Made by a program: the position numbers and the translations under genes
Assembly: GCF_011440305.1 (NCBI RefSeq)
Contig: NZ_JAAOIW010000024.1
Span: 1-64,000, forward strand
DNA: 64,000 nt
Source of the DNA: Paenibacillus agricola
GTDB taxonomy: Bacteria > Bacillota > Bacilli > Paenibacillales > NBRC-103111
Reading direction: 5' to 3'
Notes under the pieces: generated by a model
Told to the model about the DNA's origin: nothing
Database searches by the model: none
What the model saw: only the letters and a program-made list of their open reading frames with translations
Shown here: positions 1-9,210 of the stretch, piece after piece
Position numbering within the stretch: the stretch's first letter is position 1
Layout: each line of letters starts with the position of its first letter

Positions 1-1871
<1,871 letters not shown>

Positions 1872-1873
1872 TT

Positions 1874-1913
1874 AAAAACCAGCGGGGGTGCTTTCGCATC
1901 CTTGCTGGTTTTT
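1874..1913. terminator. Bidirectional terminator between thiC and the sspH-like gene
   Basis: Long hairpin: an AAAAACCAGC arm pairs with GCTGGTTTTT, with an inner GGTGC/GCATC stem. T-runs occur on both strands, so it can end thiC on the plus strand and the convergent sspH-like gene on the minus strand. The minus-strand stop codon overlaps its edge. Confidence 0.85.
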
Positions 1914-2049
1914 AATGTTCAATTAAGTTTGTTACAGAGACCACTTGCTCATTATCTGGTTTACCGAGTGGGTAGATTCTAGCGGTTTCATTTTTTTCGT
2001 CCACGTGTTGAATGTAAACTGGAATTCCATCGCAGGTTACATTAGCCAT
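1912..2049 (-). CDS. sspH: SspH-type small acid-soluble spore protein, N-terminally shortened
   Basis: A 45-residue product from ATG 2049. It matches the H-type small acid-soluble spore protein pattern (GIPVYIQHVDE, NETARIYPL, final NLIEH). In Bacillus these DNA-associated proteins are made in the forespore. Family members run near 59 residues and begin like MNIQRAK. Here the codons for N-I-Q lie in frame upstream, directly behind a strong GGAGGT, but the ATG before them is missing. The stretch between NIQ and MANV is also about six residues shorter than usual. Either ATG 2049 is used, with a poorly spaced ribosome binding site, or the gene is a decaying copy. Identity is fairly sure; function is not. 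Confidence 0.7.
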   Translation of the reverse strand: MANVTCDGIPVYIQHVDEKNETARIYPLGKPDNEQVVSVTNLIEH

Positions 2050-2098
2050 TACGACTATGCATTGAATATTACCTCCATTATTTGGTTTAACGAATATA

Positions 2099-2242
2099 AT
2101 GTTCTCTCAATATGAATTGATTATTCATATTTTGATGAGAAGCAGAGCAGCTCAAGATGTGTATTACCTGACTACGAAAAAATGGATGGTACAACGTAAA
2201 AACGTCGTCTATATTACACCGATCCGCGTTTTTTCAGGATGA
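2099..2242 (+). CDS. Possible 47-residue hypothetical protein
   Basis: An ATG frame encoding a basic, aromatic-rich peptide (contains TTKKWMVQRK and ends TPIRVFSG). It lies divergent to the sspH-like gene and overlaps its probable promoter region. I see no convincing ribosome binding site and do not recognise the family. Its amino-acid make-up looks protein-like rather than random, so it may be a small gene or the tail of a decayed one. Confidence 0.3.
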   Translation: MFSQYELIIHILMRSRAAQDVYYLTTKKWMVQRKNVVYITPIRVFSG

Positions 2243-2750
2243 CTCGTGATTAGCAACGCATTACGGTCGAATTAATAACAGTTTTTATACAAATGTAGCT
2301 AGAATAAATCCAATTTATGATAATATAAATTCGCGATAAGGTGTATTTCTGACCCATGTTCTTAATAAAAACCGTTAACCGGTTTGAATCCAAGTCGGTT
2401 TTTTGATTGCCGAGAATATGTATTCCCGGCAATTCCTTATTTGTTACTATTAAAACAACAAGGAATGAGAAAGCCATGCCTAAAAGCATATATAAAACAA
2501 CTCGTCATCAATAGTCCCGCGGGTTGTATTTGATTGATTCTGATTTCCCTTTAACTTTAATAACCGCCTGATGTTTTTTTGTCGGGAATGGGATAAAGTT
2601 CTGTGGATGAGTAGGAGAGTAAGAAAAACAGGCAGTGTCAAGCGGAAAACACTGAGGTAGAAAAGGCTAGCGTTGTAAATTTAGTGCCCTCAAGTCGTTT
2701 AGGCCCATATATGAATCGTAATACGTGTAGCCTTCCTGTATAGTTTCTCT
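2243..2750. other. Stretch without a recognisable gene
   Basis: No coding region is supported; a minus-strand frame near 2250-2489 has neither a family match nor a ribosome binding site. Two hairpins are visible: 2366-2404 (AAAAACCG/CGGTTTTT, with an inner palindrome) and 2406-2433 (ATTGCCG/CGGCAAT). The stretch leads into a mobile-element relic and looks like decayed intergenic DNA. Confidence 0.5.
2366..2404 (+). terminator. Weak terminator-like hairpin
   Basis: An eight-base AAAAACCG arm pairs with CGGTTTTT across a 21-base loop that holds the palindrome AACCGGTT. A T-run follows. No clear gene lies upstream to be terminated. Confidence 0.35.
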
Positions 2751-3060
2751 GGTTGTGGTGCAAAGCTCTATTTCATGATAACGTAACTGATAATGAAATC
2801 ATAGGATGGAGCAACTTATTTTGGAAACGAAAATGGAAATGGAAGCAATATGAATCGCCGATCATTTTACTAAAGGTGAGGTGGTATTTGAAATATAGTT
2901 TAAGCTATCGAGGCCATGCATATGATTAGGAAAGGGCAGGTCGAAAATAATTCGTCTGTCCTCTCTGCAGTTGAATGGCTTAATAAAATATTTGGTATTT
3001 TAGCATAGTTAATTACAATTTAATGGGAAATTGCTATTTTTCAATTCTTGCACCACAACC
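2751..3060 (+). mobile_element. 310-bp internally deleted IS6-family element
   Basis: Perfect 13-bp inverted repeats, GGTTGTGGTGCAA (2751-2763) and its complement (3048-3060), bound a miniature element. Inside, about 2840-2915 encodes the N-terminal region of an IS6-family transposase (KWKWKQYESPII then LKVRWYLKYSLSYR). This is joined out of frame to the C-terminal end of the same gene from 2920 (MHMIRKGQVE, later SAVEWLNKIFGI). The middle, with the DDE catalytic core, is missing, so it could move only in trans. The 8 bases on the two flanks (GTTTCTCT and TTGCGTTA) do not match, so no target duplication survives. Confidence 0.8.
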
Positions 3061-3147
3061 TTGCGTTATGTATCAGCTGCTATAAAAGGAAACAACGAAA
3101 AGAACAGCTTCAAAAGCAAATCGTGCTGTAATACCACTTTAGATGGA

Positions 3148-3244
3148 GAGTCGGTTGCATCGAAAGGTGCAAGTCCGGTTCGGAGAAGGGCGTTACCGTC
3201 AAACTATTAATCGTTCGATCAATGGGTCGGGTGACGCCTTCTAC
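3148..3244 (+). mobile_element. 3' end of a group II intron (domains V and VI)
   Basis: Bases 3148-3181 form a 34-nt domain V fold: a GAGTCGG/CCGGTTC lower stem, a TTGCATC/GGTGCAA upper stem, a GAAA tetraloop at 3162-3165, and a two-base GT bulge at 3173-3174. The usual AGC triad reads AGT. A domain VI-like helix follows (AGAAGG..CGT pairing with ACGCCTTCT), ending in CTAC near 3244, as expected for an intron 3' terminus. No reverse transcriptase or intron 5' half is present. The next bases continue an IS6-type transposase reading frame, so the intron seems to have inserted into that gene before most of it was lost. Confidence 0.7.
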
Positions 3245-3681
3245 CGTACATCAAACTCTAAGGTCAATGGAAGTATTTATATAGGGCTGTTGATTCTATG
3301 GGAAAAACCATTGATTTTATGTTATTTGAAAATCGAGATATGGCGGCAGCCAAGCGCTTTTTCACAAAGGCTTTGTCCTCTCTCCATAATCAAAACCCGC
3401 GTGTAATCACTTTGGATAAAAACCCAGCGTACCCACCAGCCATACAAGAATTAAAGAGTGAGAAATCCATGCCAAAAGAAACCACAATTAGACAGACTAA
3501 GTATCTGAACAATATTGTAGAACAAGATCATCGGTTCATAAAGAAAATCACAAAGCCAATGCTTGGTTTCAAAAAGTTGCAAACCGCAGAACAGACGTTA
3601 AAGGGAAACGAGGCTATGCATATGATTAGGAAAGGGCAGGTCGAAACTTCGTCTGTCTTTACTGCAGTTGAATGGTTGTAA
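3245..3681 (+). pseudogene. IS6-family transposase, C-terminal part, interrupted
   Basis: The frame resumes right after the intron end with the residues usually following the first catalytic Asp (Y-I-K), meets a nonsense codon (TAA, about 3260) where Lys is expected, then continues with GQWKYLYRAVDS. It retains the second Asp (VITLDKNP) and the Glu (NNIVEQDHR) of the DDE triad and the C-terminal MHMIRKGQVE. It stops at AVEWL, shorter than complete copies. The N-terminal helix-turn-helix part is absent and no terminal repeat follows. Non-functional relic; identity clear. Confidence 0.85.
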
Positions 3682-3880
3682 TTGCTTTTTTATATCCGTT
3701 GCCAACGGTTGCCCAAGCACCCTTCGGAGGGGAGAAAGAAAGCGGCATGGGCAAAGAAGGTGGAAAGTCTGGATTAAAGGACTATTTGATGAAATTCATA
3801 TCCCTGAACATAAGCTGACCGAAGACCGAGCAACAACTAGGATAACTGTAGACTCGATTAAATAGGCGTAGGTGATCTTC

Positions 3881-4007
3881 ATGGAACGTTCTATAAAGAA
3901 GCAACTCATTATTTTTCTTGTCTTTCTTCGATGTTGTCTTTCATATTCAGCGGTCATATTACTACTTTTGTTGAGAAACTAGAGATCCAAATATGCCAAT
4001 ACGATTA
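3881..4007 (+). pseudogene. Fragment of a membrane sensor-like N-terminus
   Basis: Two overlapping frames together read as a short basic start plus one hydrophobic helix and the beginning of an extracellular segment, as in chemoreceptors or sensor kinases. One frameshift separates them and nothing follows. Too short for a family name. Confidence 0.3.
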
Positions 4008-4098
4008 AACGGTAGGGAATACTATAAATATCCATATACCAGCAATCGTGACCACTATTACGGGAAAGTAACTTTACCCAGATATTCACCCCATGGAT

Positions 4099-4112
4099 AA
4101 AATAGTGAAATC
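4099..4112 (+). repeat. AAATAGTGAAA motif, copy 1
   Basis: AAAATAGTGAAATC lies 22 bases upstream of a promoter-like -35 box and about 90 bases before the system 1 response regulator. Near-identical copies precede the next two genes (5845-5857 and 7669-7680). Possible recognition element for the AraC-type regulator; inference. Confidence 0.4.
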
Positions 4113-4134
4113 ACAATCGTCTGATTCCCGCGCG

Positions 4135-4163
4135 TTGATGTTTTGGACTGATTATATTAGAAT
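4135..4163 (+). promoter_or_regulatory. Candidate sigma-A promoter of the system 1 regulator
   Basis: TTGATG (4135-4140) and TAGAAT (4158-4163) are separated by 17 bases, about 40 bases before the start codon at 4202. Confidence 0.45.
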
Positions 4164-4201
4164 AGGTCTACATATTAGAGATCATGGACGGAGGGTGTTT
4201 C

Positions 4202-5836
4202 ATGTGGAGAATAGTCATTATTGACGACGATCGAAAGGTACTGCGGGGAATGAAAAAAATCATACCATGGGTCGAACTGAAGGCTGAGCTCGCAGGTGAA
4301 GCGGAGAACGGCAGTGACGGATTGGAGTTGATTCGCTCAATCCGTCCCGATATTGTGATTACAGACATTTACATGCCTGTGATGAACGGATTGGAAATGC
4401 TGCAGCAGCTTCGTAAAGAAGATATAAAAAGTAAAATGATTATCCTAAGCGGGTATACCGATTTTGAATATGCCCGTCAGTCACTCAGCCTCAATGTATC
4501 TGACTATTTAGTAAAGCCCGTCAGTGTTCCCACGCTGCTAGAGGTTTTGCGAAAAGTAATTCAGGAGTTGGAGAAGGAAGAAAAAGAACAGCAAGAGCTG
4601 CAAGGTCTGCTGCAAACTTCGGATAGCTATCGCCCAACCATGGAAAAGGAATACTTGAAGTCGCTTGTTACAGGTGCATTTGAGCCGCATTTTAGAAGAA
4701 TGCAGGAAACCAATGCTAATTATTTCGCGGAAAACAAGTTCCAAATACTTGCTGTTGAAATAGAAGATACCAAAAGGTCGTCCGAGGTCTCCTCTTCAGA
4801 TATTCATTTATTCCGGTATGCTGTAGCCAATATAGTTGAAGAACTGCTGCAAACGAAGTGGCCTGAATCGAGTGTACTTGAGCTATATAGCCGTCACGTA
4901 GCGATTTTATTGCGTTATCCTCCCAATAAGGATACCATGGAGCTGTCCGAGCTGTGTCAGCTGCTAATCGATAATGTCCTCCGCTTCTTGGACGTATCGA
5001 TCCGCATCGGCATAGGTAGCGTCCAGCATGGAATCAAAAATATCGCGAACTCTACCGAAGAAGCATTGTCCGCGCTTGTATCCATGCGATCCTTCATACT
5101 GGAGGAAACCGGTGTCAAGGTCTGGGAGAACGCGAAGTACAATTCACAGACTTCCAGTGTGAAATTTCCCCGTGTTAAATATTATCAAGAGGTTGCCGAC
5201 GCCATCCGACAGCTCCAGGAAGAACGGGCTATTCAACTAGTCAAAGAATTTGCTGTACAATGGATGCATTCCAAAGAAACAGGCTCGGAAGACGTTCAAA
5301 GAGTTGCTGCTGAATTATGGGCTATTTTTGCTTTTGCACTTAATGAAGCAGGCTATTCGCTGGATGAGCTTTATTTGGATGCAGCTGTAAAGATGGAAAT
5401 AGGCACACTCCAGACGCCAAACCATTTTGTGGAATGGATAGACGAGAAAATTCGCGGCATCTGTGAACGGCTCGACAGTAACGGCCAGAATGTGAAGCAC
5501 AAACAGGCAATCGATTTCATCATCCAGTATATTCATGAGCATTATTTTGAAGAAATCAGGTTAGGCGATATGGCGGATAAAGTTTATTTGTCCCGAAACT
5601 ACTTAAGCAACCTGTTTCGAACGGCTGTAGGGGAAACCTTTCAGGATTATATAACTAAGGTCCGGATGGACAAAGCAAAGCGGTTGATCATGGAAGGAAA
5701 ACACCGGATATATGAGGTGGCAGAGAAGGTGGGCTACCGCAATGTTCCTTATTTTACCTCGATGTTCAAGAGGCAAACAGGCCGCAATCCGACTGATCTA
5801 TTAAAAGAGCCGATTCCAACGAAGAAACAGGAATGA
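4202..5836 (+). CDS. YesN-type response regulator, AraC DNA-binding domain (system 1)
   Basis: A 544-residue cytoplasmic activator. Residues 1-120 are a receiver domain with acidic pocket Asp8/Asp9, phospho-acceptor Asp55 in ITDIYMP, the LSG Ser, and Lys in VKPVS. A variable middle part follows, and the last 100 residues form an AraC double helix-turn-helix (LGDMADKVYLSRNYLSNLF ... VAEKVGYRNVPYFTSMFKR). I place the start at ATG 4202 because GGAGGG sits just upstream; the ATG at 4184 lies before that site. It precedes its partner kinase and the ABC genes, so it probably activates binding protein and permease transcription when phosphorylated. Family secure; ligand unknown. Confidence 0.92.
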   Translation: MWRIVIIDDDRKVLRGMKKIIPWVELKAELAGEAENGSDGLELIRSIRPDIVITDIYMPVMNGLEMLQQLRKEDIKSKMIILSGYTDFEYARQSLSLNVSDYLVKPVSVPTLLEVLRKVIQELEKEEKEQQELQGLLQTSDSYRPTMEKEYLKSLVTGAFEPHFRRMQETNANYFAENKFQILAVEIEDTKRSSEVSSSDIHLFRYAVANIVEELLQTKWPESSVLELYSRHVAILLRYPPNKDTMELSELCQLLIDNVLRFLDVSIRIGIGSVQHGIKNIANSTEEALSALVSMRSFILEETGVKVWENAKYNSQTSSVKFPRVKYYQEVADAIRQLQEERAIQLVKEFAVQWMHSKETGSEDVQRVAAELWAIFAFALNEAGYSLDELYLDAAVKMEIGTLQTPNHFVEWIDEKIRGICERLDSNGQNVKHKQAIDFIIQYIHEHYFEEIRLGDMADKVYLSRNYLSNLFRTAVGETFQDYITKVRMDKAKRLIMEGKHRIYEVAEKVGYRNVPYFTSMFKRQTGRNPTDLLKEPIPTKKQE

Positions 5837-5844
5837 TCGGATTT

Positions 5845-5857
5845 AAATAGTGAAATC
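5845..5857 (+). repeat. AAATAGTGAAA motif, copy 2
   Basis: AAATAGTGAAATC directly follows the response regulator stop and precedes the kinase start. It matches copy 1 over all 13 bases. Confidence 0.4.
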
Positions 5858-5892
5858 GCAGGACTGTAGCAGACAAGTTGGAGGAGAGCAGC

Positions 5893-7653
5893 ATGTGGCA
5901 TCCCTTTAAGCGTTTACGGATCGACATTTTATTATTCGGATGTTTTGCTTTGGTCATTTCTTTATTACTGGCTGTGGGCGGGTGGGGTGCGTATTATCTC
6001 TCTTCCCAGCAGCTAGTAAAAAACACAACGGTGTACCAGCAGCAAATTCTCACAGAATTAAATAACCAGTTGGAGATCCTTTGCCGTTCTATTGAGCAGG
6101 CCTCTTTATCGATTTCACGAGACTCGAATTTACAGGATTATTTGACAATCCGCAATGATAACTTCACCAAATACTCCCAGCAAAATATAGTCGTACAAAA
6201 ATTAAGGGAATTGATCAATAGCTACCCTAACATTTACTCCATCCAAATTTATGAAGCCAATCCGCTCGTAACGAATGAGAGCAATGATGTAGCGATGCTC
6301 AAGGAAAGCCAAATGCAGAAGGAACCGTGGTTTGAATCTGTGAAGAATTCAGATTCCGTATGGATATCCGAGCGTCAGGTGGAAACCGTAAGTGGGCGTA
6401 CACCTGTTATCAGTTTTTTCAGGAGAGTATACTCGACAGACATGTCATCGATAGGAATTGTGGTCTTGAATGTTAGATTGGAAGCATTCGAATCGGTATT
6501 GCAAAGGAGTGAATCCAGGGAGCTTTTATTGCTCGATGGTGGCAACCGTCCCATGACGAAAAAAAGCATTGAGCGTTTGACGGCTGAGCTAGAGGATTTG
6601 ATTCCTTCACTTGAGGGAGACAAAGGGTTTATACCCATTACGCGTGTGAAGAATAAGGATAGGGTGAGTCCTCTTAAGGAAAAATCCCTGATTGTTTGGT
6701 CGCGTTCCTTTAAAGATAGCTGGATGCTGGTTGAGGTCACTCCTTGGCAGACGATTACTGCGAATAGCTTAAGGCTTGCCCTTACACTGTTTACGCTTGG
6801 TTTGTTTACATTGCTGCCTGCGCTGCTCATTGCGTTATACTTTTCCCGCCATTTCACCAAACCGATTCGTTATGTCGTTAATTCGATGGTTAACTTTAAT
6901 TTGCAAACACCGAAACATCCGTTGCTGGAATTACCTAGCGGCTATACGAATGAATTTGGGAGCCTGCTTCGCGGATACCATAAATTAGAAGAGCGGATTA
7001 ACGAACTGTATACGCAGCAGCAGCAGGAGCTTACCAAACAAAAAGAGGTTGAGCTGAAGGCGCTTCAGGCTAATATTAATCCCCACTTTTTGTATAATAC
7101 ATTAGATCAGTTGAACTGGATGGCCATAGATGCTGATCAAGCGAAAATGAGCAGAGTCATTGAATTAATGGGTAAAATGTTCAGAGTGACGCTTTCCAAT
7201 GGAGAAAGCTGGATCTCCCTTGAGGCAGAACTGGAGCATATGAACAGTTATTTAGAAATTCAACAGCAGGTTCGCTTGGATGAACGATTGAAAGTTGAAT
7301 GGGCAATCGATCCGGAATGCTTGGCACTTTATGTGCCAAAGCTGACTTTGCAGCCGTTGGTCGAGAATGCGATTATTCATGGATTTCATGGCCGCAACGA
7401 TGGCTTGTTGCGTTTGTCCGCTGTAAAAGATACAGATACGCTTGTATTATCAGTGACGGATAATGGTGTCGGGCTGTCTAATGATTGGAAGGAAAGGCGC
7501 AAGCGTAAAACGGGAGGCTACGGAATTCGCAATATTGAGGAACGGTTGGAAGCCTATTTTGGTAGTGATTACGGGCTACAAGCAGAAAAACTGCTTACTG
7601 GCGGCACCCAGGTGACCATAAAACTTCCAGTTCTTCAGGAGAAGCCTGTCTGA
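5893..7653 (+). CDS. YesM-type sensor histidine kinase (system 1)
   Basis: A 586-residue membrane kinase. One helix lies near residues 12-35, then an extracellular sensor region of about 250 residues, a second helix near 295-315 and a HAMP-like linker. The His_kinase/HATPase part has phospho-acceptor His398 in NINPHFLYN, the N box QPLVENAIIHG, and the glycine boxes DNGVGL and GGYGIRNIEERL. ATG 5893 is chosen because GGAGGAG (5880-5886) is well placed; the TTG at 5878 lies before it. Together with the preceding AraC regulator it forms a standard sugar-sensing pair for the ABC transporter downstream. Confidence 0.92.
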   Translation: MWHPFKRLRIDILLFGCFALVISLLLAVGGWGAYYLSSQQLVKNTTVYQQQILTELNNQLEILCRSIEQASLSISRDSNLQDYLTIRNDNFTKYSQQNIVVQKLRELINSYPNIYSIQIYEANPLVTNESNDVAMLKESQMQKEPWFESVKNSDSVWISERQVETVSGRTPVISFFRRVYSTDMSSIGIVVLNVRLEAFESVLQRSESRELLLLDGGNRPMTKKSIERLTAELEDLIPSLEGDKGFIPITRVKNKDRVSPLKEKSLIVWSRSFKDSWMLVEVTPWQTITANSLRLALTLFTLGLFTLLPALLIALYFSRHFTKPIRYVVNSMVNFNLQTPKHPLLELPSGYTNEFGSLLRGYHKLEERINELYTQQQQELTKQKEVELKALQANINPHFLYNTLDQLNWMAIDADQAKMSRVIELMGKMFRVTLSNGESWISLEAELEHMNSYLEIQQQVRLDERLKVEWAIDPECLALYVPKLTLQPLVENAIIHGFHGRNDGLLRLSAVKDTDTLVLSVTDNGVGLSNDWKERRKRKTGGYGIRNIEERLEAYFGSDYGLQAEKLLTGGTQVTIKLPVLQEKPV

Positions 7654-7668
7654 TTCCGGCTTTTTCGT

Positions 7669-7680
7669 AAAATAGTGAAA
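7669..7680 (+). repeat. AAATAGTGAAA motif, copy 3
   Basis: AAAATAGTGAAA lies 16 bases after the kinase stop and about 100 bases before the binding protein start. A TTGATA/TACAAA promoter-like pair (7720-7749, 18-base spacer) lies between motif and gene. Confidence 0.4.
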
Positions 7681-7778
7681 CAAATCGGATATTCCTCTGC
7701 TACAAAACAACGGTATGACTTGATAGGATAAAGCTGTAACCAATACAAATCATTTATAAGGAAAAAAGGGGATGTACC

Positions 7779-9083
7779 ATGGCTAAAAAAGCACGAAACT
7801 CCAGTATTGCAGTCGTTATGATGTTGTCCTTGTTGCTTTCCGCTTGCAGTGGGAATAATGAGGCAGTAAAACCAAGTCCAACTACAGTCCCAAAGACAGA
7901 AGCGGTTGGGAAACCGGTTAAGCTGCGTATTATGTGGTGGGGAGGACAAGCCCGGCACGATGCAACCCTAAAGGCGCTTGACTTTTACTCGAAAAAAAAT
8001 CCAAACGTTACGTTCGAACCGACATATCAAACCTTTGATGGTTATCTGGAAAAACTGAGAACCCAGTCGGCGGGCAACAATGAGCCGGATATTGTCCAAA
8101 TCCTTACAGCATGGTACAGCGACTATTCGACTCAACTTGCTGATGTATCGTCTGTTAACGTTAGCGACATTGATGCTGCTCTTGTTGGTCCAGCGAAGAA
8201 AAATGAAAAGCTGTACGCCGTACCGTTCGGGAAAAATGCGATTGGTATGGTTTTCAACAAACCGGCTTTTGAAAAGGCAGGCATTCCAATTCCATCCGAG
8301 AACTGGAAATGGGATGAATTCTTCAAGCTCACTGAGGAAGCTAAACCGAAGCTTGGTAAAAACCAATACCTGATTAAGGATTTAACGGGTGACGTATACT
8401 CTTATTACGCTTACCAACTAGGGCAAGGTAAAGGGATTGCGCGCGATGCGGAAGGTAGATTTAAATTCGATAAAGACACATGGATCACATGGATGAAGAA
8501 ATTTGCCGAGCTGCGTAAAGCAGGCCTCGTGACACCACCCGATGTAACCGTTGGCGACAAGCTGTTGGACGCAAAGGATGATCTTCTGGCTAATAATACA
8601 ATCCTGATGAAAACCGCCAACGCTTCGGAGGTTTCGGCTTATGATTCCTTGAAGCCCGGGCAAATTGGTGTTATTCCCGAGCCTCAGGGCGTTCAAGGAT
8701 CAAGCTGGTTATCCACTTCAGCTTATTGGGCGGTAAGTCCGGAAAGCAAAAACCAGGAAGAAGCGAAGAAGTTCATTGACTGGTTCATTAACAGCCCGGA
8801 AGCTTCCGATATTTTGACTACAACTCGCGGCATTCCCGCTTCTAAGAAAATGATCGATTATTTGCAGCCTAAATTCACACCTGTGGATAAATTAAGTATC
8901 GAATTGATTGATAAGGTTTCCAAAAACCCGCAGCAGTGGATCCTCGACCCGGATGCTGTACCGGGCTGGGCGAAGTTTTTCAAGGAATATATCAATACTT
9001 GCCAGATGCTGATGTTCGACAAGCTGACCCCGGAACAAGCATGGGAGCAAATCGTGCAATCATCCAAGGATCTTCCGAAGTAA
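7779..9083 (+). CDS. Sugar ABC transporter substrate-binding lipoprotein (system 1)
   Basis: A 434-residue extracytoplasmic binding protein of ABC family 1 (maltose-binding-like). The N-terminal signal ends in lipobox LLSAC with lipidated Cys23, followed by a Ser/Thr/Pro-rich linker and the two-lobed fold (KLRIMWWGGQ opening, WLSTSAYWAVSP hinge region). AAAAGGGG precedes ATG 7779. The two permeases lie 2.4 kb downstream, beyond two oxidoreductase genes, and no ATPase gene is present. The substrate cannot be read from sequence; an oligosaccharide or sugar derivative fits the CUT1 class. Confidence 0.9.
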   Translation: MAKKARNSSIAVVMMLSLLLSACSGNNEAVKPSPTTVPKTEAVGKPVKLRIMWWGGQARHDATLKALDFYSKKNPNVTFEPTYQTFDGYLEKLRTQSAGNNEPDIVQILTAWYSDYSTQLADVSSVNVSDIDAALVGPAKKNEKLYAVPFGKNAIGMVFNKPAFEKAGIPIPSENWKWDEFFKLTEEAKPKLGKNQYLIKDLTGDVYSYYAYQLGQGKGIARDAEGRFKFDKDTWITWMKKFAELRKAGLVTPPDVTVGDKLLDAKDDLLANNTILMKTANASEVSAYDSLKPGQIGVIPEPQGVQGSSWLSTSAYWAVSPESKNQEEAKKFIDWFINSPEASDILTTTRGIPASKKMIDYLQPKFTPVDKLSIELIDKVSKNPQQWILDPDAVPGWAKFFKEYINTCQMLMFDKLTPEQAWEQIVQSSKDLPK

Positions 9084-9144
9084 TATTTCAGGAAAATTTC
9101 CAACAACCTGTTATGGGATCAATCAACCATAGGAAATGACAAGC

Positions 9145-9177
9145 GCAAAGACCGGTCGAAGTTTGACCGGTCTTTGC
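9145..9177 (+). terminator. Strong hairpin after the binding protein gene
   Basis: Perfect 13-bp stem (GCAAAGACCGGTC) with a 7-base loop but no U-tract. It may stabilise the upstream message or partly attenuate read-through, giving more binding protein than downstream products. Confidence 0.6.
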
Positions 9178-9210
9178 CTGTTATGAACAGAAACGAACGG
9201 GGGAATTGAT

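Larger units (their letters stand above)
3682..4201. other. Intergenic stretch with relic coding and system 1 control region
   Basis: No intact gene. At 3881-4007 an ATG frame behind a GGTGA-like site encodes a membrane-anchor-like N-terminus (MERSIKKQLIIFL). It shifts frame after about 16 codons and continues as LSFIFSGHITTFVEKLE, so it is probably a broken receptor or kinase N-terminus. A promoter-like pair and an AAAATAGTGAAATC motif follow before the response regulator gene. Confidence 0.4.

Noticed and set aside
2250-2489. Minus-strand 79-codon frame
   Set aside because: No ribosome binding site, no family pattern, and it runs through two hairpins.
3143-3406. Plus-strand 87-codon frame
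   Set aside because: It is an accidental frame across group II intron RNA structure and the transposase relic.
3668-3865. Plus-strand 65-codon frame
   Set aside because: Overlaps the transposase end; no ribosome binding site or recognisable protein pattern.
6375-6860. Minus-strand 161-codon frame
   Set aside because: Antisense shadow of the system 1 kinase gene.
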